Assembly (NCBI GenBank): GCA_000695325.1 | Contig: AVPN01000079.1 | Span: 84,327 to 104,585 of the forward strand | DNA length: 20,259 bases | DNA from: Pleurobrachia bachei | Taxonomy: Eukaryota > Ctenophora > Tentaculata > Cydippida > Pleurobrachiidae | Direction: 5' to 3' | Shown here: positions 9,357-18,893 of the stretch, one piece after another | Layout of the letters: each line of letters opens with the position of its first letter | Numbering within the stretch: position 1 is the first letter of the stretch | Made by a program: the position numbers and the translations under genes | The notes under the pieces: model-generated | Database searches by the model: none | Seen by the model: only the letters and a program-made list of their open reading frames with translations | What the model was told of the DNA's origin: nothing

Positions 9357-9586
9357 ACACACCAGCAGACTACCTAGAATCTAGATAGTGCCTGGGGAAG
9401 TCATGCCTGAACATCAGATTCAGGCCATGGATATTTTCCACGGAGACTTAGGTCGACCTGAGATGTTAGGTTTCAGAGGATAGCCGTAATTGACGTCTCA
9501 GGTCTCCGTGGAAAGTAGCCCAGGCTTGAATCTAAGGTTCAGGAACGACTGTTTCCCCTGTCTGGGTGGTCTACTTCTAGGTGTGG
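9357..9586. repeat. ~230-bp foldback (long imperfect inverted repeat)
   Basis: The left arm (from gacacaccag, through ggggaagtcatgcctgaac, to ttttccacggagac) pairs with the right arm (tctccgtggaaag, gttcaggaacgactgtttcc, ending ctaggtgtggc). The centre includes gacctgaga/tctcaggtc. The size and shape fit a foldback/MITE element. It lies downstream of the PDE1 gene. Confidence 0.7.
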
Positions 9587-9717
9587 CATTTCTTGTCAAA
9601 ATTAAATCAATAAATATTGTGTCCAGCCAGTTTGGTTTTCCCAAAGTCCTTCTCTCAAAAAACAATACAATATTGGAATGTACAAATCACATGTACATAT
9701 TTTACACTTATTGTACA

Positions 9718-9723
9718 TTTATT
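9718..9723 (-). promoter_or_regulatory. Candidate poly(A) signal for the PDE1-like gene
   Basis: The minus strand reads AATAAA about 260 nt past the stop codon at 9985-9987. The call is based on consensus and position only. Confidence 0.35.
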
Positions 9724-9984
9724 TACTGTTCAATACTACAATATACGCATGTATAATACAGAGTCGAGCTCAAGTCCGATCCGGTTCTGTGCTGTGTGCT
9801 CAACTGGTAGAAATATGTAAAAACAGTTCACAAAAGAAACCTCTAATAGAGAACACAATGTTATAGTTTACGGTAGTGCGATCAGTAGCTCTGATATAAA
9901 GTATCTCTCAATTTGAAGTCCTTGTCTGATATATAGATCTGTGCCACAACACTATGAGCACGGAGTTGTCATCAAGTTGTCAGG

Positions 9985-10121
9985 TCAGGGACCTCCGTTC
10001 TCTGAACTACCCGCCGGTTCCACATCAACTGTTGCTGATGGCTGATCCTTATCACCCTCTTCTGAGGTCTCTGGTATCACTCCGTTTGTTTCAGGCGCTG
10101 TGGTTTCAGGCGTTGGTAGCT
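9985..10121 (-). CDS. PDE1-like terminal exon
   Basis: The acceptor is ctattttcag. With one base carried over it reads ELPTPETTAPETNGVIPETS then EEGDKDQPSATVDVEPAGSS and ENGGP, with TGA at 9985-9987. It is an acidic, Pro/Thr-rich tail. The acceptor and first ten exon bases are duplicated at about 11240-11258. Confidence 0.75.
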
Positions 10122-11167
10122 CTGAAAATAGTTGGGTGTTGTCTTTTTTTGGGGGGAAGGGGAGGGGGTGTCTTCGATATAGATCGATTTAATTTGATTG
10201 GAAGTAAATGTAATATGTGATCAGAACATTTAAGGAACTCGGATTGTCAATTCACCTTTCGGTGTAACGAGGTCCTTCCACCGCCTTCGATTTTCCGCCA
10301 ATCTGTCGTCCCACGGTCTGTTGGTTTTTCGGAATTCCTAGATAATAAGGGGAACATAAAGTTACAATTAATGTTATTGAGGCCAAAAATTCTAGATCAA
10401 TTCCAGGATTTCAGGGCGGGTTTGGCGTTCCCCCCCCCCAATTCCTACCGTTTTCTGTCCGTTAGTTTCGTTGTGTAGTGCCTGTAAAAGACTATCGAAC
10501 ATGTCGCCGAGTAGGTTCATACTAGGTACGATGATAAAATCAATGAACCCAACCTGGCTCTCCGGAACGAGGGTTTCAGCTCTGTTACAGAGGGGCGAGT
10601 TGGGTAGACCCAGTTCTGTCTCTGTGTCACCCTGTGGGGAGAGAGGGGTGAGCTGGAATGGGATGGGATGCGGGTTTGAGAGGGATTTTTTATACTCACA
10701 CACAAACACACGTCACTTCCACACACTCTCTCTATCTCACTTTTCTATTTCTCGTTCGTGGCCCGTGGGTATACTTCCCAAATAAGTTAGGGGGACCAAA
10801 ACACCCCGAGGGTATTTGTTCATTAATCCCAGCTCACAACCCAGGTACCTGTTTAAAGGTTGTGAGCAGGGTAGTACAGGTACCCATGTACTACTATAAT
10901 CTATACCTGTGCCCCTGTACCTGTTTGAAGAATTCCTCCATGAGGGTATCGGTCCACTTCTTGTGGAGATCCCACCCCTTGGTGGGGTGAGATATATCCG
11001 CACAATGGAGCACCAGGGTCAGAGCACTGTTCCGGTTTACACTAAAGAAAGAGGCCACGTCCTTAGTTGTACTAATCACCAGAGAGGGGGAGGAACCGGT
11101 GTTAGGGTTGGAGCTGCTGGTGATCCGGGCTCAAGAGGGCTCTGTCAGCGTTGTAGCGGTGAGGCAG

Positions 11168-11242
<75 letters not shown>

Positions 11243-12295
11243 GGTAGCTCTGAAAATAGTTGGGTGTTGTCTTTTTTTGGGGGGAAGGGGAGGGGGTGTC
11301 TTCGATATAGATCGATTTAATTTGATTGGAAGTAAATGTAATATGTGATCAGAACATTTAAGGAACTCGGATTGTCAATTCACCTTTCGGTGTAACGAGG
11401 TCCTTCCACCGCCTTCGATTTTCCGCCAATCTGTCGTCCCACGGTCTGTTGGTTTTTCGGAATTCCTAGATAATAAGGGGAACATAAAGTTACAATTAAT
11501 GTTATTGAGGCCAAAAATTCTAGATCAATTCCAGGATTTCAGGGCGGGTTTGGCGTTCCCCCCCCCCAATTCCTACCGTTTTCTGTCCGTTAGTTTCGTT
11601 GTGTAGTGCCTGTAAAAGACTATCGAACATGTCGCCGAGTAGGTTCATACTAGGTACGATGATAAAATCAATGAACCCAACCTGGCTCTCCGGAACGAGG
11701 GTTTCAGCTCTGTTACAGAGGGGCGAGTTGGGTAGACCCAGTTCTGTCTCTGTGTCACCCTGTGGGGAGAGAGGGGTGAGCTGGAATGGGATGGGATGCG
11801 GGTTTGAGAGGGATTTTTTATACTCACACACAAACACACGTCACTTCCACACACTCTCTCTATCTCACTTTTCTATTTCTCGTTCGTGGCCCGTGGGTAT
11901 ACTTCCCAAATAAGTTAGGGGGACCAAAACACCCCGAGGGTATTTGTTCATTAATCCCAGCTCACAACCCAGGTACCTGTTTAAAGGTTGTGAGCAGGGT
12001 AGTACAGGTACCCATGTACTACTATAATCTATACCTGTGCCCCTGTACCTGTTTGAAGAATTCCTCCATGAGGGTATCGGTCCACTTCTTGTGGAGATCC
12101 CACCCCTTGGTGGGGTGAGATATATCCGCACAATGGAGCACCAGGGTCAGAGCACTGTTCCGGTTTACACTAAAGAAAGAGGCCACGTCCTTAGTTGTAC
12201 TAATCACCAGAGAGGGGGAGGAACCGGTGTTAGGGTTGGAGCTGCTGGTGATCCGGGCTCAAGAGGGCTCTGTCAGCGTTGTAGCGGTGAGGCAG

Positions 12296-12355
<60 letters not shown>

Positions 12356-14968
12356 AAGAGACAGAGACAGAGAGAGACAGAGACAGAGAAAGAACACGTA
12401 CCCATAAGACTGATAGAATAATACAAGTCTCATCGAGTGTTGGTCTGACTTTACTGTCTACAGGAACATGCTAATCGTCTTGCAGTACACCGAATCTTTT
12501 GTTGTAAAATCATTGTACAGAGGGCTTTGGGTTCGAGCTGTTATAGAGGGCAGAGAAAGAGGAGAGAAAGAGAGAAAGAAAGGGGGAGATAGAACTTTAT
12601 AAAGGACTTCGTGCAAAACCAAAGATGAGAGAAATGGTTGCTGAGTGGTGCTCAGAACTTGGGAGATCGCCGTGTTTGACTGCAGAAATGTCAGGATCTG
12701 AACCGGATAGTGTATGCTCTTTAGCCCGTGACTCACAGCAGCTCCGGCCCCCATACAGCCGGTGGCCTCAACAAAATAGCAGGGGTCTTTTTACTAGCAT
12801 TCACGAGGAGAGCGGTGCGGCAAATGTTTGAAAGATTGCTGTCTAGCGCCTCGACCCCATCTGAGAATCAAATGGGGTATGGCGCCGCCATGCATACAGA
12901 AAGATGGCAAGTGTGCCGCACCGCTCGGAGAGCTAAAGAAGAGTTGCGACAAGTGGTGCTCCATGAGTTAGTATAATTCTACTCACGCTGATGGGGTGAA
13001 CAGAGCATTCTGCATGTTTTTTATCTGGGTGAAGTGAGCACTCATATCTGTTCCTAGCACCGCCTCCACTACTATCCCTCTCATTTCCCTGAGGGGGAGA
13101 AATGTGGTAGCTAAGAAAACCGGTTGATGGGCATGCCAAATATCAATATGATATACTATGCCACAACCAATTAATATATTGATATTCGACTGAATTTAGT
13201 GAACAGACCAGTTAGTTTTATACCTGAAATCGTCTTTAGATAATTTCTCGAAGGGATTGCTTTCAGGTTCGGTGAGGTATCTGTATGCTGTACTGATGTG
13301 ATGATTTTCAAGGACAGATCGGTCGTTATAAAGTATCGATAAAGGCGAACTGAAATGTGTAGAGTTTTAGTTTTACAGTTGTTTATCTAGGCCAGCAGTA
13401 TGACATCCACCAGCTAGGATGTCCATAAAAGCCATAAATTCGGTGACCCAATCTGTGGGGCGTCACGGGGTCTATAATAATTATACATACCTGGTACATA
13501 TGTGGAAGTTGTTGGTAGTTCCGGTATGTTCAACATCGTGTATCATTGCCGAGAATAACAATGCCAATATCTCTATCTCTGACAACCACGACTGTGATTC
13601 GGGGAGAGAGGGGTATTATGACTTAATAATTGAAGTTCCTATAACTATAATAATTTTAGTAATACAACTTACAAGTCACTTATTTAAACAATAAATTTAC
13701 GGTTTATCATTTGTGGGTATATTACCCCTACATCCCCCCTTTCTTACCCCTAAACCCCCTATAACCCCTACATCCCCCCATTTAACTTACCACGAAACCA
13801 GTGCTGGAGATGAGGTTGTGGGTGGTGATAAGTACATCAGCTCCGTGTACCGCGTTGTGGTAGGGGTTCCCATGAAGGTTATACCCCTGTTCCACCAAGG
13901 CACAGAAATTCTCGAGGTAACACAGGTTTATCTTAAACTGCTTGATCAGACCGTACCTGCAACAAGGGGGGGGGGTTGTTGAGTGGGGGGATACAAGATG
14001 AACGTATGGCTTATATGAGCACTTCAAATAGTACAGCTGTTCTAGAGCCGAAATAATAGTCCTAACTGTAAGTGTAAACTTATACCTGTTGAGTATTTCT
14101 GGAAAAAGTTGTCGAAAAGGTTTGTTGGATGTCAGAGAGTCGTATTTGAACACGTCGATATCCCAGTTATTTAACTCCGCCTGTAGAATTTGTGGATAGC
14201 TAATGGCAGAATGGTTAGGGAACAATTGTTAGATCAAAACGGTGAGAGTTGATCTGCAGAGTGAGAATGGAAGTGGGCAAGCCACGGTGGAAACCACAAA
14301 CCTGTAAGTAAAGTTGTACAGGGGAGACACGGTGTACAAACCTGTAAGTAAAGTTGTGCAGGGGAGACGTCCACGGGTGTGACTTGTGAGGGTTTCCGTG
14401 TGATTTTATCCACATACATACTAGCCCGTACCGCCTGCACTATACTCCTAAACTTGGGAGGCTCAACCGCCGACCGCCGCCCAAATATCTGCTTTGTAAA
14501 GGTTGCCGCCAACCATTCCTGAGAAAGAGGTGTGAATAATGGTTGGTATATTGAACTAACATGATGTGGAACAAGAAATCCATTCACAAAGTCTAGAGAC
14601 AGATGGGTATAACAGTGCTAGTGGAAAGTACTCACAGCTAACCCTATAACAATAAAAACAAGTTTACAATACTGCCGCTGTATAACATCTTGTTTTTAAC
14701 GTACTAGGCTGTCAGCTGGTACTGTATTGGTGAAACTAAAAGGTACAGGGTGTCTTTGATGAGGCAGTCACCCCTATAACACCAAAGGGTGTCCCTTACC
14801 TTGGCGGTACATGGTGCAGGGTGTCCCTTACCTTGACTAAATAGGTAAGGGACACCCTGTAATTGTATTGGTGATTGGTGTCTTACCTTGACTGCCTTGG
14901 GGGTGTCTTCAACACTGGATATCATGGTCTGAGCTTCTATGTCTTCAGATACCATCCCGACACTGGCC
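9985..14968 (-). CDS. PDE1-type Ca2+/calmodulin-dependent cyclic nucleotide phosphodiesterase gene
   Basis: Minus-strand exons in transcript order: 14968-14887, 14518-14342, 14180-14086, 13956-13791, 13591-13491, 13349-13224, 13088-12987, 12244-12049, 11759-11577, 11465-11384 and 10121-9985. All junctions are GT..AG and in phase, and with two bases from an upstream exon they total 483 codons including TGA (9985-9987). Near-identical alternates of the 196, 183 and 82-bp exons lie in the adjacent copy. Visible catalytic motifs are PYHNAVHGADV, FSAMIHDVEHTGTTNNFHI, LYNDRSVLENHH, LGTDMSAHF, LHCADISHPTKGWDL and ESQVGFIDF. These supply the metal ligands (His, His, Asp, Asp) and the invariant nucleotide-contacting Gln of the PDE fold. 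The EWLAATFTKQ and PPKFRSIVQAV motifs upstream are PDE1-specific. The enzyme hydrolyses cAMP/cGMP to 5'-monophosphates. The calmodulin-binding N-terminal exons were not found. Confidence 0.9.
10256..10337 (-). CDS. PDE1-like exon ENRRRWKDLV, copy 1
   Basis: It appears identical to 11384-11465. It is the nearest upstream exon to the terminal exon and joins it in phase. Confidence 0.78.
10449..10631 (-). CDS. PDE1-like exon SQVGFIDF, copy 1
   Basis: It appears identical to 11577-11759 at offset 1128, including the splice sites. Confidence 0.75.
10921..11116 (-). CDS. PDE1-like exon LHCADISHPTKGWDL, copy 1
   Basis: It appears identical to 12049-12244 at offset 1128. Splicing from the 82-bp exon of copy 2 into this exon would shift the frame, so the two copies cannot both be used in series. 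Confidence 0.75.
11171..11240. repeat. (GA)n microsatellite at the duplication junction
   Basis: About 34 uninterrupted GA dinucleotides. Its counterpart at 12299-12390 is interrupted by CAG/AAG variants. Confidence 0.97.
11384..11465 (-). CDS. PDE1-like exon with ENRRRWKDLV, copy 2
   Basis: The exon is 82 bp. EFRKTNRPWDDRLAENRRRW followed by KDLVTPK aligns to the INRERWRAKVPKE region after the PDE1 catalytic core. It ends in phase 1. Confidence 0.8.
11577..11759 (-). CDS. PDE1-like exon GDTETELGLP...SQVGFIDF, copy 2
   Basis: It has 61 codons with both ends in phase 0. It holds the invariant Gln in ESQVGFIDF. The acceptor is tccccacag and the donor GTAGGA. Confidence 0.88.
12049..12244 (-). 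CDS. PDE1-like exon LHCADISHPTKGWDL, copy 2
   Basis: This 196-bp exon carries the metal-binding Asp in HCADISHP and ends LMEEFFKQ before donor GTACAG. It is in phase with exon 13088-12987. Confidence 0.88.
12299..12391. repeat. GA-rich microsatellite, interrupted
   Basis: GA dinucleotides with cagaga and gaaaga interruptions, inside the intron between exons 13088-12987 and 12244-12049. Confidence 0.9.
12809..12926. repeat. Nested inverted-repeat element in a PDE1 intron
   Basis: The outer arms gagcggtgcggca (12810-12822) and tgccgcaccgctc (12914-12926) are perfect complements. Inside, 12843-12890 repeats the gaccccat...ggcgccgcca hairpin of the LARP4 3' UTR. A MITE-like insertion is likely. 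Confidence 0.6.
12987..13088 (-). CDS. PDE1-like exon LGTDMSAHFTQIKN
   Basis: The exon is 102 bp. EMRGIVVEAVLGTDMSAHF aligns to the family's VIEMVMATDMSCHF. The acceptor is cccctcag and the donor GTGAGT. It leaves two bases (GC) for the next exon. Confidence 0.88.
13224..13349 (-). CDS. PDE1-like exon LYNDRSVLENHH...
   Basis: The exon is 126 bp. It contains SPLSILYNDRSVLENHH and ends LSKDDF plus two bases of Arg. The acceptor is cacatttcag and the donor GTATAA. Confidence 0.9.
13491..13591 (-). CDS. PDE1-like exon with the IHDVEHTGTTNN motif
   Basis: It reads SWLSEIEILALLFSAMIHDV then EHTGTTNNFHICT. It carries the His-Asp metal ligands of the PDE fold. The acceptor is cgaatcacag and the donor GTATGT. 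Confidence 0.9.
13719..13780 (-). promoter_or_regulatory. G-run cluster just downstream of a PDE1 splice donor
   Basis: On the minus strand at least six runs of four to six G within 62 nt begin about 10 nt after the GTAAGT donor of exon 13956-13791. Such intronic G runs can act as splicing enhancers or form G-quadruplexes. The function is inferred from sequence shape only. Confidence 0.45.
13791..13956 (-). CDS. PDE1-like exon with the PYHNAVHGADV motif
   Basis: This 166-bp exon carries RYGLIKQFKINLCYLEN and the His-rich PYHNAVHGADV, which holds the catalytic proton-donor His and the first metal-ligand His. The donor is GTAAGT, followed directly by a G-rich intron start. Confidence 0.9.
14086..14180 (-). 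CDS. PDE1-like exon AELNNWDIDVFKYD...
   Basis: The exon is 95 bp with acceptor attctacag and donor GTATAA. The NNWDIDVFKY motif is the start of the PDE catalytic domain. Confidence 0.85.
14296..14374 (-). repeat. 40-bp tandem duplication of a 5' splice site
   Basis: The string acaaacctgtaagtaaagtt and its following ~14 bases occur twice, 40 bp apart, with one difference in the shared part. On the minus strand this gives two equal donors (exon end at 14342 or 14302). Only the first keeps the reading frame with exon 14180-14086. Confidence 0.85.
14342..14518 (-). CDS. PDE1-like exon EWLAATFTKQ...SPAQLYLQ
   Basis: It has 59 codons with both ends in phase 0, and contains PPKFRSIVQAVRASMYVDK, characteristic of PDE1. 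The donor at 14341 is followed 40 bp later by a second copy of the same donor (see the repeat at 14296-14374). Confidence 0.85.
14817..14859. repeat. 16-bp perfect hairpin next to a splice donor
   Basis: cagggtgtcccttacc (14817-14832) and ggtaagggacaccctg (14844-14859) are perfect complements around an 11-nt loop. Further copies of ggtgtcccttaccttg lie just upstream (about 14788-14803), and a near copy spans the true donor at 14887/14886. Confidence 0.8.
14887..14968 (-). CDS. PDE1-like exon upstream of the catalytic domain
   Basis: It encodes ASVGMVSEDIEAQTMISS followed by VEDTPKAVK, with acceptor ccaccacag and donor GTAAGA. It joins in phase 0 to the next exon, giving AVK-EWLAATF, which matches the EVRDWLASTF region of PDE1. 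Confidence 0.75.
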
Positions 14969-14989
14969 CTGTGGTGGAGAGACAAAACA

Positions 14990-15397
14990 CATCACGAAAA
15001 TGTCCAGAGATACAAAGAGATAGGGATAGGAAGGGAGGGAGAGAGGGAGAGGAGAGAAAGATAGATCTCACACAGCGTGGCTGCCCGATTAATAGATTTT
15101 TCTCAGCATGAGACTAAGCATCATATCAGTACCAGTGAGTGGGTGAGGTGAAGGAGAGAGAGATCAATGCGAAAAAGTGAGTGATCGGAAAACATAGAGG
15201 GAGAGAAGAAGAAGAGAGAAGAGATAGAAACAAGGAAGAGAGAGAGATAGAAACAAGGGAGGAGAGAAAGATAGTGGGAGGTAGTACCCGCTGGTCGACC
15301 CCCTGCATAGTACTAGAGAGATCTTTCCATCAAGCTGGGTATGTTTGGACCTAGACGGAAACAGAGGGGAGGTCGAGAATGAGAAACAGAGGTAGAT

Positions 15398-15428
<31 letters not shown>

Positions 15429-17501
15429 GAGAAAGAGAGAGAAAGATGTGACCAGGAATTAATTCTCTCAGTAGTACTAACAAGATTTTGTTCTATAGAA
15501 AAGAGGAGAATTGAATATTTCCAACTCCCACAATGTGAAGGTGTGAAGTGCTTGTCAACAATGAAGTGAAGTGTGAAAGGAATGGATCTGATATTAGAAA
15601 AAGCAACATAACCAGCTATAGCCAACCTTTTTGCGGGCGGTGCATTGTTCTTAGAGTTCGGTTGTCTTCGTTTCATGGCCATGCTTGATGTACAAAACAC
15701 ACAATCACACAACCAGCAGTATATAAATAGCACTATAGTAGAACAATATACTAGGTTGAATTATATTTGTGGGCACACTATATTATACTCATAGAGGGGG
15801 AGCTAAGTGTCGAAAGTGCGCTAACACATGGATAGTAGCTTCGAGACTTGCATTTCTCTCTATTACTTTATCTCTCCTTCTCTCCCCATTATATATATAT
15901 ATATATATCTCTATATCTCTCCATCTCTCTCTTACTCATATACCGGCCAGTACTCTTCCCTTCATCTTTCATAACATTATCAGATCCCAGTCCTATCTTA
16001 CTCGAACTGGTGAAGTCCTAGCAATGACGATATGACGATTTATGGCCATCGATCAATGGCACTAAGATATACCATCAGCTGACAATACTATTTCCCTCAC
16101 ATACTTGACTGATAGGGAACTGATATTATAGTCCTGATATGTTAGTGTAATGGCCGTAGAAACCAGTTACTGTTAGACTCATTCGGTGGACAACATGTAT
16201 CGACAACCCTAGCTAGTATATGTAACAAGGCACAAAAACAAAATAGAGCGACTCACTATTTCTATTCTCGGCACAACTACCACCCTATAGCGCCCTCTAA
16301 CGCACATAGTGGCTGTCCCCTGCCCCGCCATCGTTGTAAATCTGGTGTTGTAATTAGATGATAAGAGCTCCAAGCTCTCCTCTCTTCTTTCTCTATACTT
16401 CTCCTCCCGTACTTTCTCCCTCTTCATTCACTATTTTATTGCTCTGACCTTCTGTGGATCGATCCTACTATTATAGAGACGCCATGTTTTAAAATAGTGG
16501 TCACCCTAAAAGATATCCAAATATCTCTCTGTCTCTGTTTTTCGCTCTGTCTCGATGTCTTTCTCAGCTGCAAAACATAACTTTGTAGGCTCAAATACAC
16601 CGAAAGTACCGAAAACATTAAACTTTGCATGTGTACAGTTCCCAGGCCTGTCTCTCACACTCTCCCTCTATCTCTCTTTCTCTCCCATCTTTCAATTCAT
16701 TTCTAAAACCTTCTATTCACTTCGGGTCCCTTTCACTTCACCGCAACCAATTGATCTCCCCGCAGCGACTAAGCATAATTCGTTTTAAAGTAGAACTGAA
16801 CCGTGCAACAAACTGAAACGAGTGATTCCCGAAGAAAAGTAATGGGTCGAGTTAGTCAGTAGGGGGGTCAGCAGCTGGATAGGACAAGATACAGAGGAAG
16901 TCATTCTAGGCCGGCGGAAATAAAGGAAGCTAAAACACAAAGTGAATTGCATTTTCCGGATATCATTTCATAACGTAATCACAAAGTAAAAAAAGAACAA
17001 CCCCGTTTACTGACTCAGCTAATACTTACTCCTAAAAGTTACACATTTGGTCTCTACATTTTGGCTAAATCGAGTTATTAGCCGTGGTCATTTCTACATT
17101 ATGACGACCAAGAACTCCCCACTAATTACCTCTCCCCAGCTAGGACAGCTCTTCTCTTCTCATCTCTGAACCGACAATGCAGCAATAGCACACATGTAGC
17201 AGCTAAAAACTCAAGAAGTGATATATACAATGGAGCTTTTGTTGTACGCACTATCTCTCGACAAGCAATCACAGCTGAACTAGCCGCCCGGCCCTTGCAG
17301 TGTTATTTACAGCAGCTGGAACAATAATTACATGGCTGTAGAGGCTGTAGTGAGGCCTGTAGTAGATCGGGGACCGTGGTGATCTGAAACTTTCCAATCT
17401 CGACTCACCTCCACGCGAGATCTATAAGTGACGTGCACACAGTGCTGATATAACATGAACAGCAAACATAGAAAACAAGGAGTGCTTCACGTAGAGAGGG
17501 G

Positions 17502-17575
<74 letters not shown>

Positions 17576-17690
17576 TTAGGGAAGACAGCTCTGTCTGTGA
17601 CCGAGAGAAGATTGATTCCCCTTCTCGACAGTTGACTGCAGCTGCAGCAGTACTAGACAAGGAAAATTGAGGAGAAGTCTTTGTCCATGT
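14990..17690. other. Presumed upstream intron/5' region of PDE1, no confident exon
   Basis: It contains GA/CT-rich tracts (15001-15060, 15160-15450, 15860-15940 and 16370-16430), a TA run near 15890 and (GA)n at 17507-17572. A weak minus-strand candidate first exon is 15682-15613 (begins MAMKRRQPNSKNNAPPAKR, then GT), but its phase does not fit 14968-14887 directly. A consensus donor (GGAG/GTGAGT, minus) lies near 17406. I could not find the calmodulin-binding exon. Confidence 0.4.
17507..17572. repeat. (GA)n microsatellite
   Basis: About 33 uninterrupted GA dinucleotides. Confidence 0.97.
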
Positions 17691-18263
17691 TTATAATGTA
17701 GGGTGGTCTATAACAGAAAAGATCTATCCAAGAAATTTACAGCCGACTATTTTGTCGAACTTCGACTAAACGTCTCGCAAGAGTATTACGGGAGGGAGAT
17801 ATAGGATCCAAGAGGGACAGGGAAATCGGACCCAGCCAGAGGAGCCCAGGACAACCCAAAAAGTCCAGGGCCGACGCGGCAACCCCAACCAAACAATAGA
17901 AATAAGGGCGATGAAAACATCAGAGTAACCCAAATAAATCTACACAAAAGCCACGAAGCGTGGGACGACATCATAAGCTGTAACCAAACTCGATCTCAGA
18001 TCATCCTAGCTCAAGAACCACCAATAATAGGGAAATCATCTAAAGTAAGGTCCAGTGGAGGATTCACTGCCCTATATGATAAAAGGGCAGAAAGACCAAG
18101 AGCCAGCATACTAATCAACAATAACCTAGGCAGGAATGTATTCCTACTTGATAAATTCACAAACAGAGACACAGTCTCCATTCTAATCAAACTGGGCACC
18201 AAGTCAGCTATTCTATGCTCAATGTACATGGACAGAGAGTTAGAGTGCCCTCCGAAACTACTG

Positions 18264-18313
18264 GTCCTTGACCGTCGGGTGCGCTTCTTGTTGTTAGATT
18301 TTGATTATTATCC
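18264..18313. other. Third non-reversed complement block, in the endonuclease domain
   Basis: As written, the residues here are basic and aromatic and unlike an endonuclease. Complementing each base in place, without reversing, reads QELAAHAKNNNLKLIIG directly into TDTNAHNSSWG, the expected strand before the catalytic Asp/Asn/His motif. The right edge is fixed at 18313 or 18314; the left edge is inferred from a 50-bp length. Confidence 0.85.
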
Positions 18314-18893
18314 TACAGACACCAACGCCCACAACTCTAGCTGGGGGGCAACGGTGAAAGATCCAATTGGTAAAAAGCGTGCTCTCCGTGATGAGCTATT
18401 TTAACATCTCGACCTGCTACATGTATCGAACGTAAACTGCCCCCACACATACAACAACGGAACCAGGAAAAATGTGTTAGATCTTACCATGACCAACAAC
18501 CAAGCACTGGACATGATAAAAGACTGGCAGACAATAGAAGGAAAGTGTAGATCCGACCACGTACCAATCACATTCGTGATGAGGGACATGGACGGAGGAA
18601 AAATAAGATCATTCTACAACATAAAGAAAACAAACTGGGCCCTATACAAACAACTTGTTGAAAAGGGCCTAAAAGACACGGGATTAACCGAAAAAGAAAT
18701 AACAAATGCTGAAGAACTAGAGTGGGCAAACGAAAAACTAGTAGAGCTAATGCTGTGGGCATACTATAAGTGTACCCCGAAAACATACGTCTCTGCCCAC
18801 TCCAAAGACCCACCATGGCTAAATGGAGAGGTTAAAGCAGCTAGGGAAGAGATGTTTGATAAACTAAGACACGCCCAGGACACGAAGACAAGG

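Larger units (their letters stand above)
10112..12335. repeat. 1128-bp direct tandem duplication with GA-repeat junction
   Basis: Unit 1 is 10112-11239 and unit 2 starts at 11240. Every stretch I compared is identical, including homopolymer runs. Both units end in a (GA)n tract. Each holds three PDE1 exons and three introns. Confidence 0.93.

Noticed and set aside
10909-12474. Plus-strand frames ending in Arg-Glu repeats
   Set aside because: They are antisense to PDE1 exons plus (GA)n translation. No start context or homology is seen.
13719-13780. Telomere-like repeat
   Set aside because: The C-rich runs are irregular and do not form TTAGGG or another telomeric unit.
15164-15733. 189-codon minus-strand frame
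   Set aside because: Most of it is translated CT-rich repeat. Only the first ~23 codons look protein-like and their phase does not fit the known exons.
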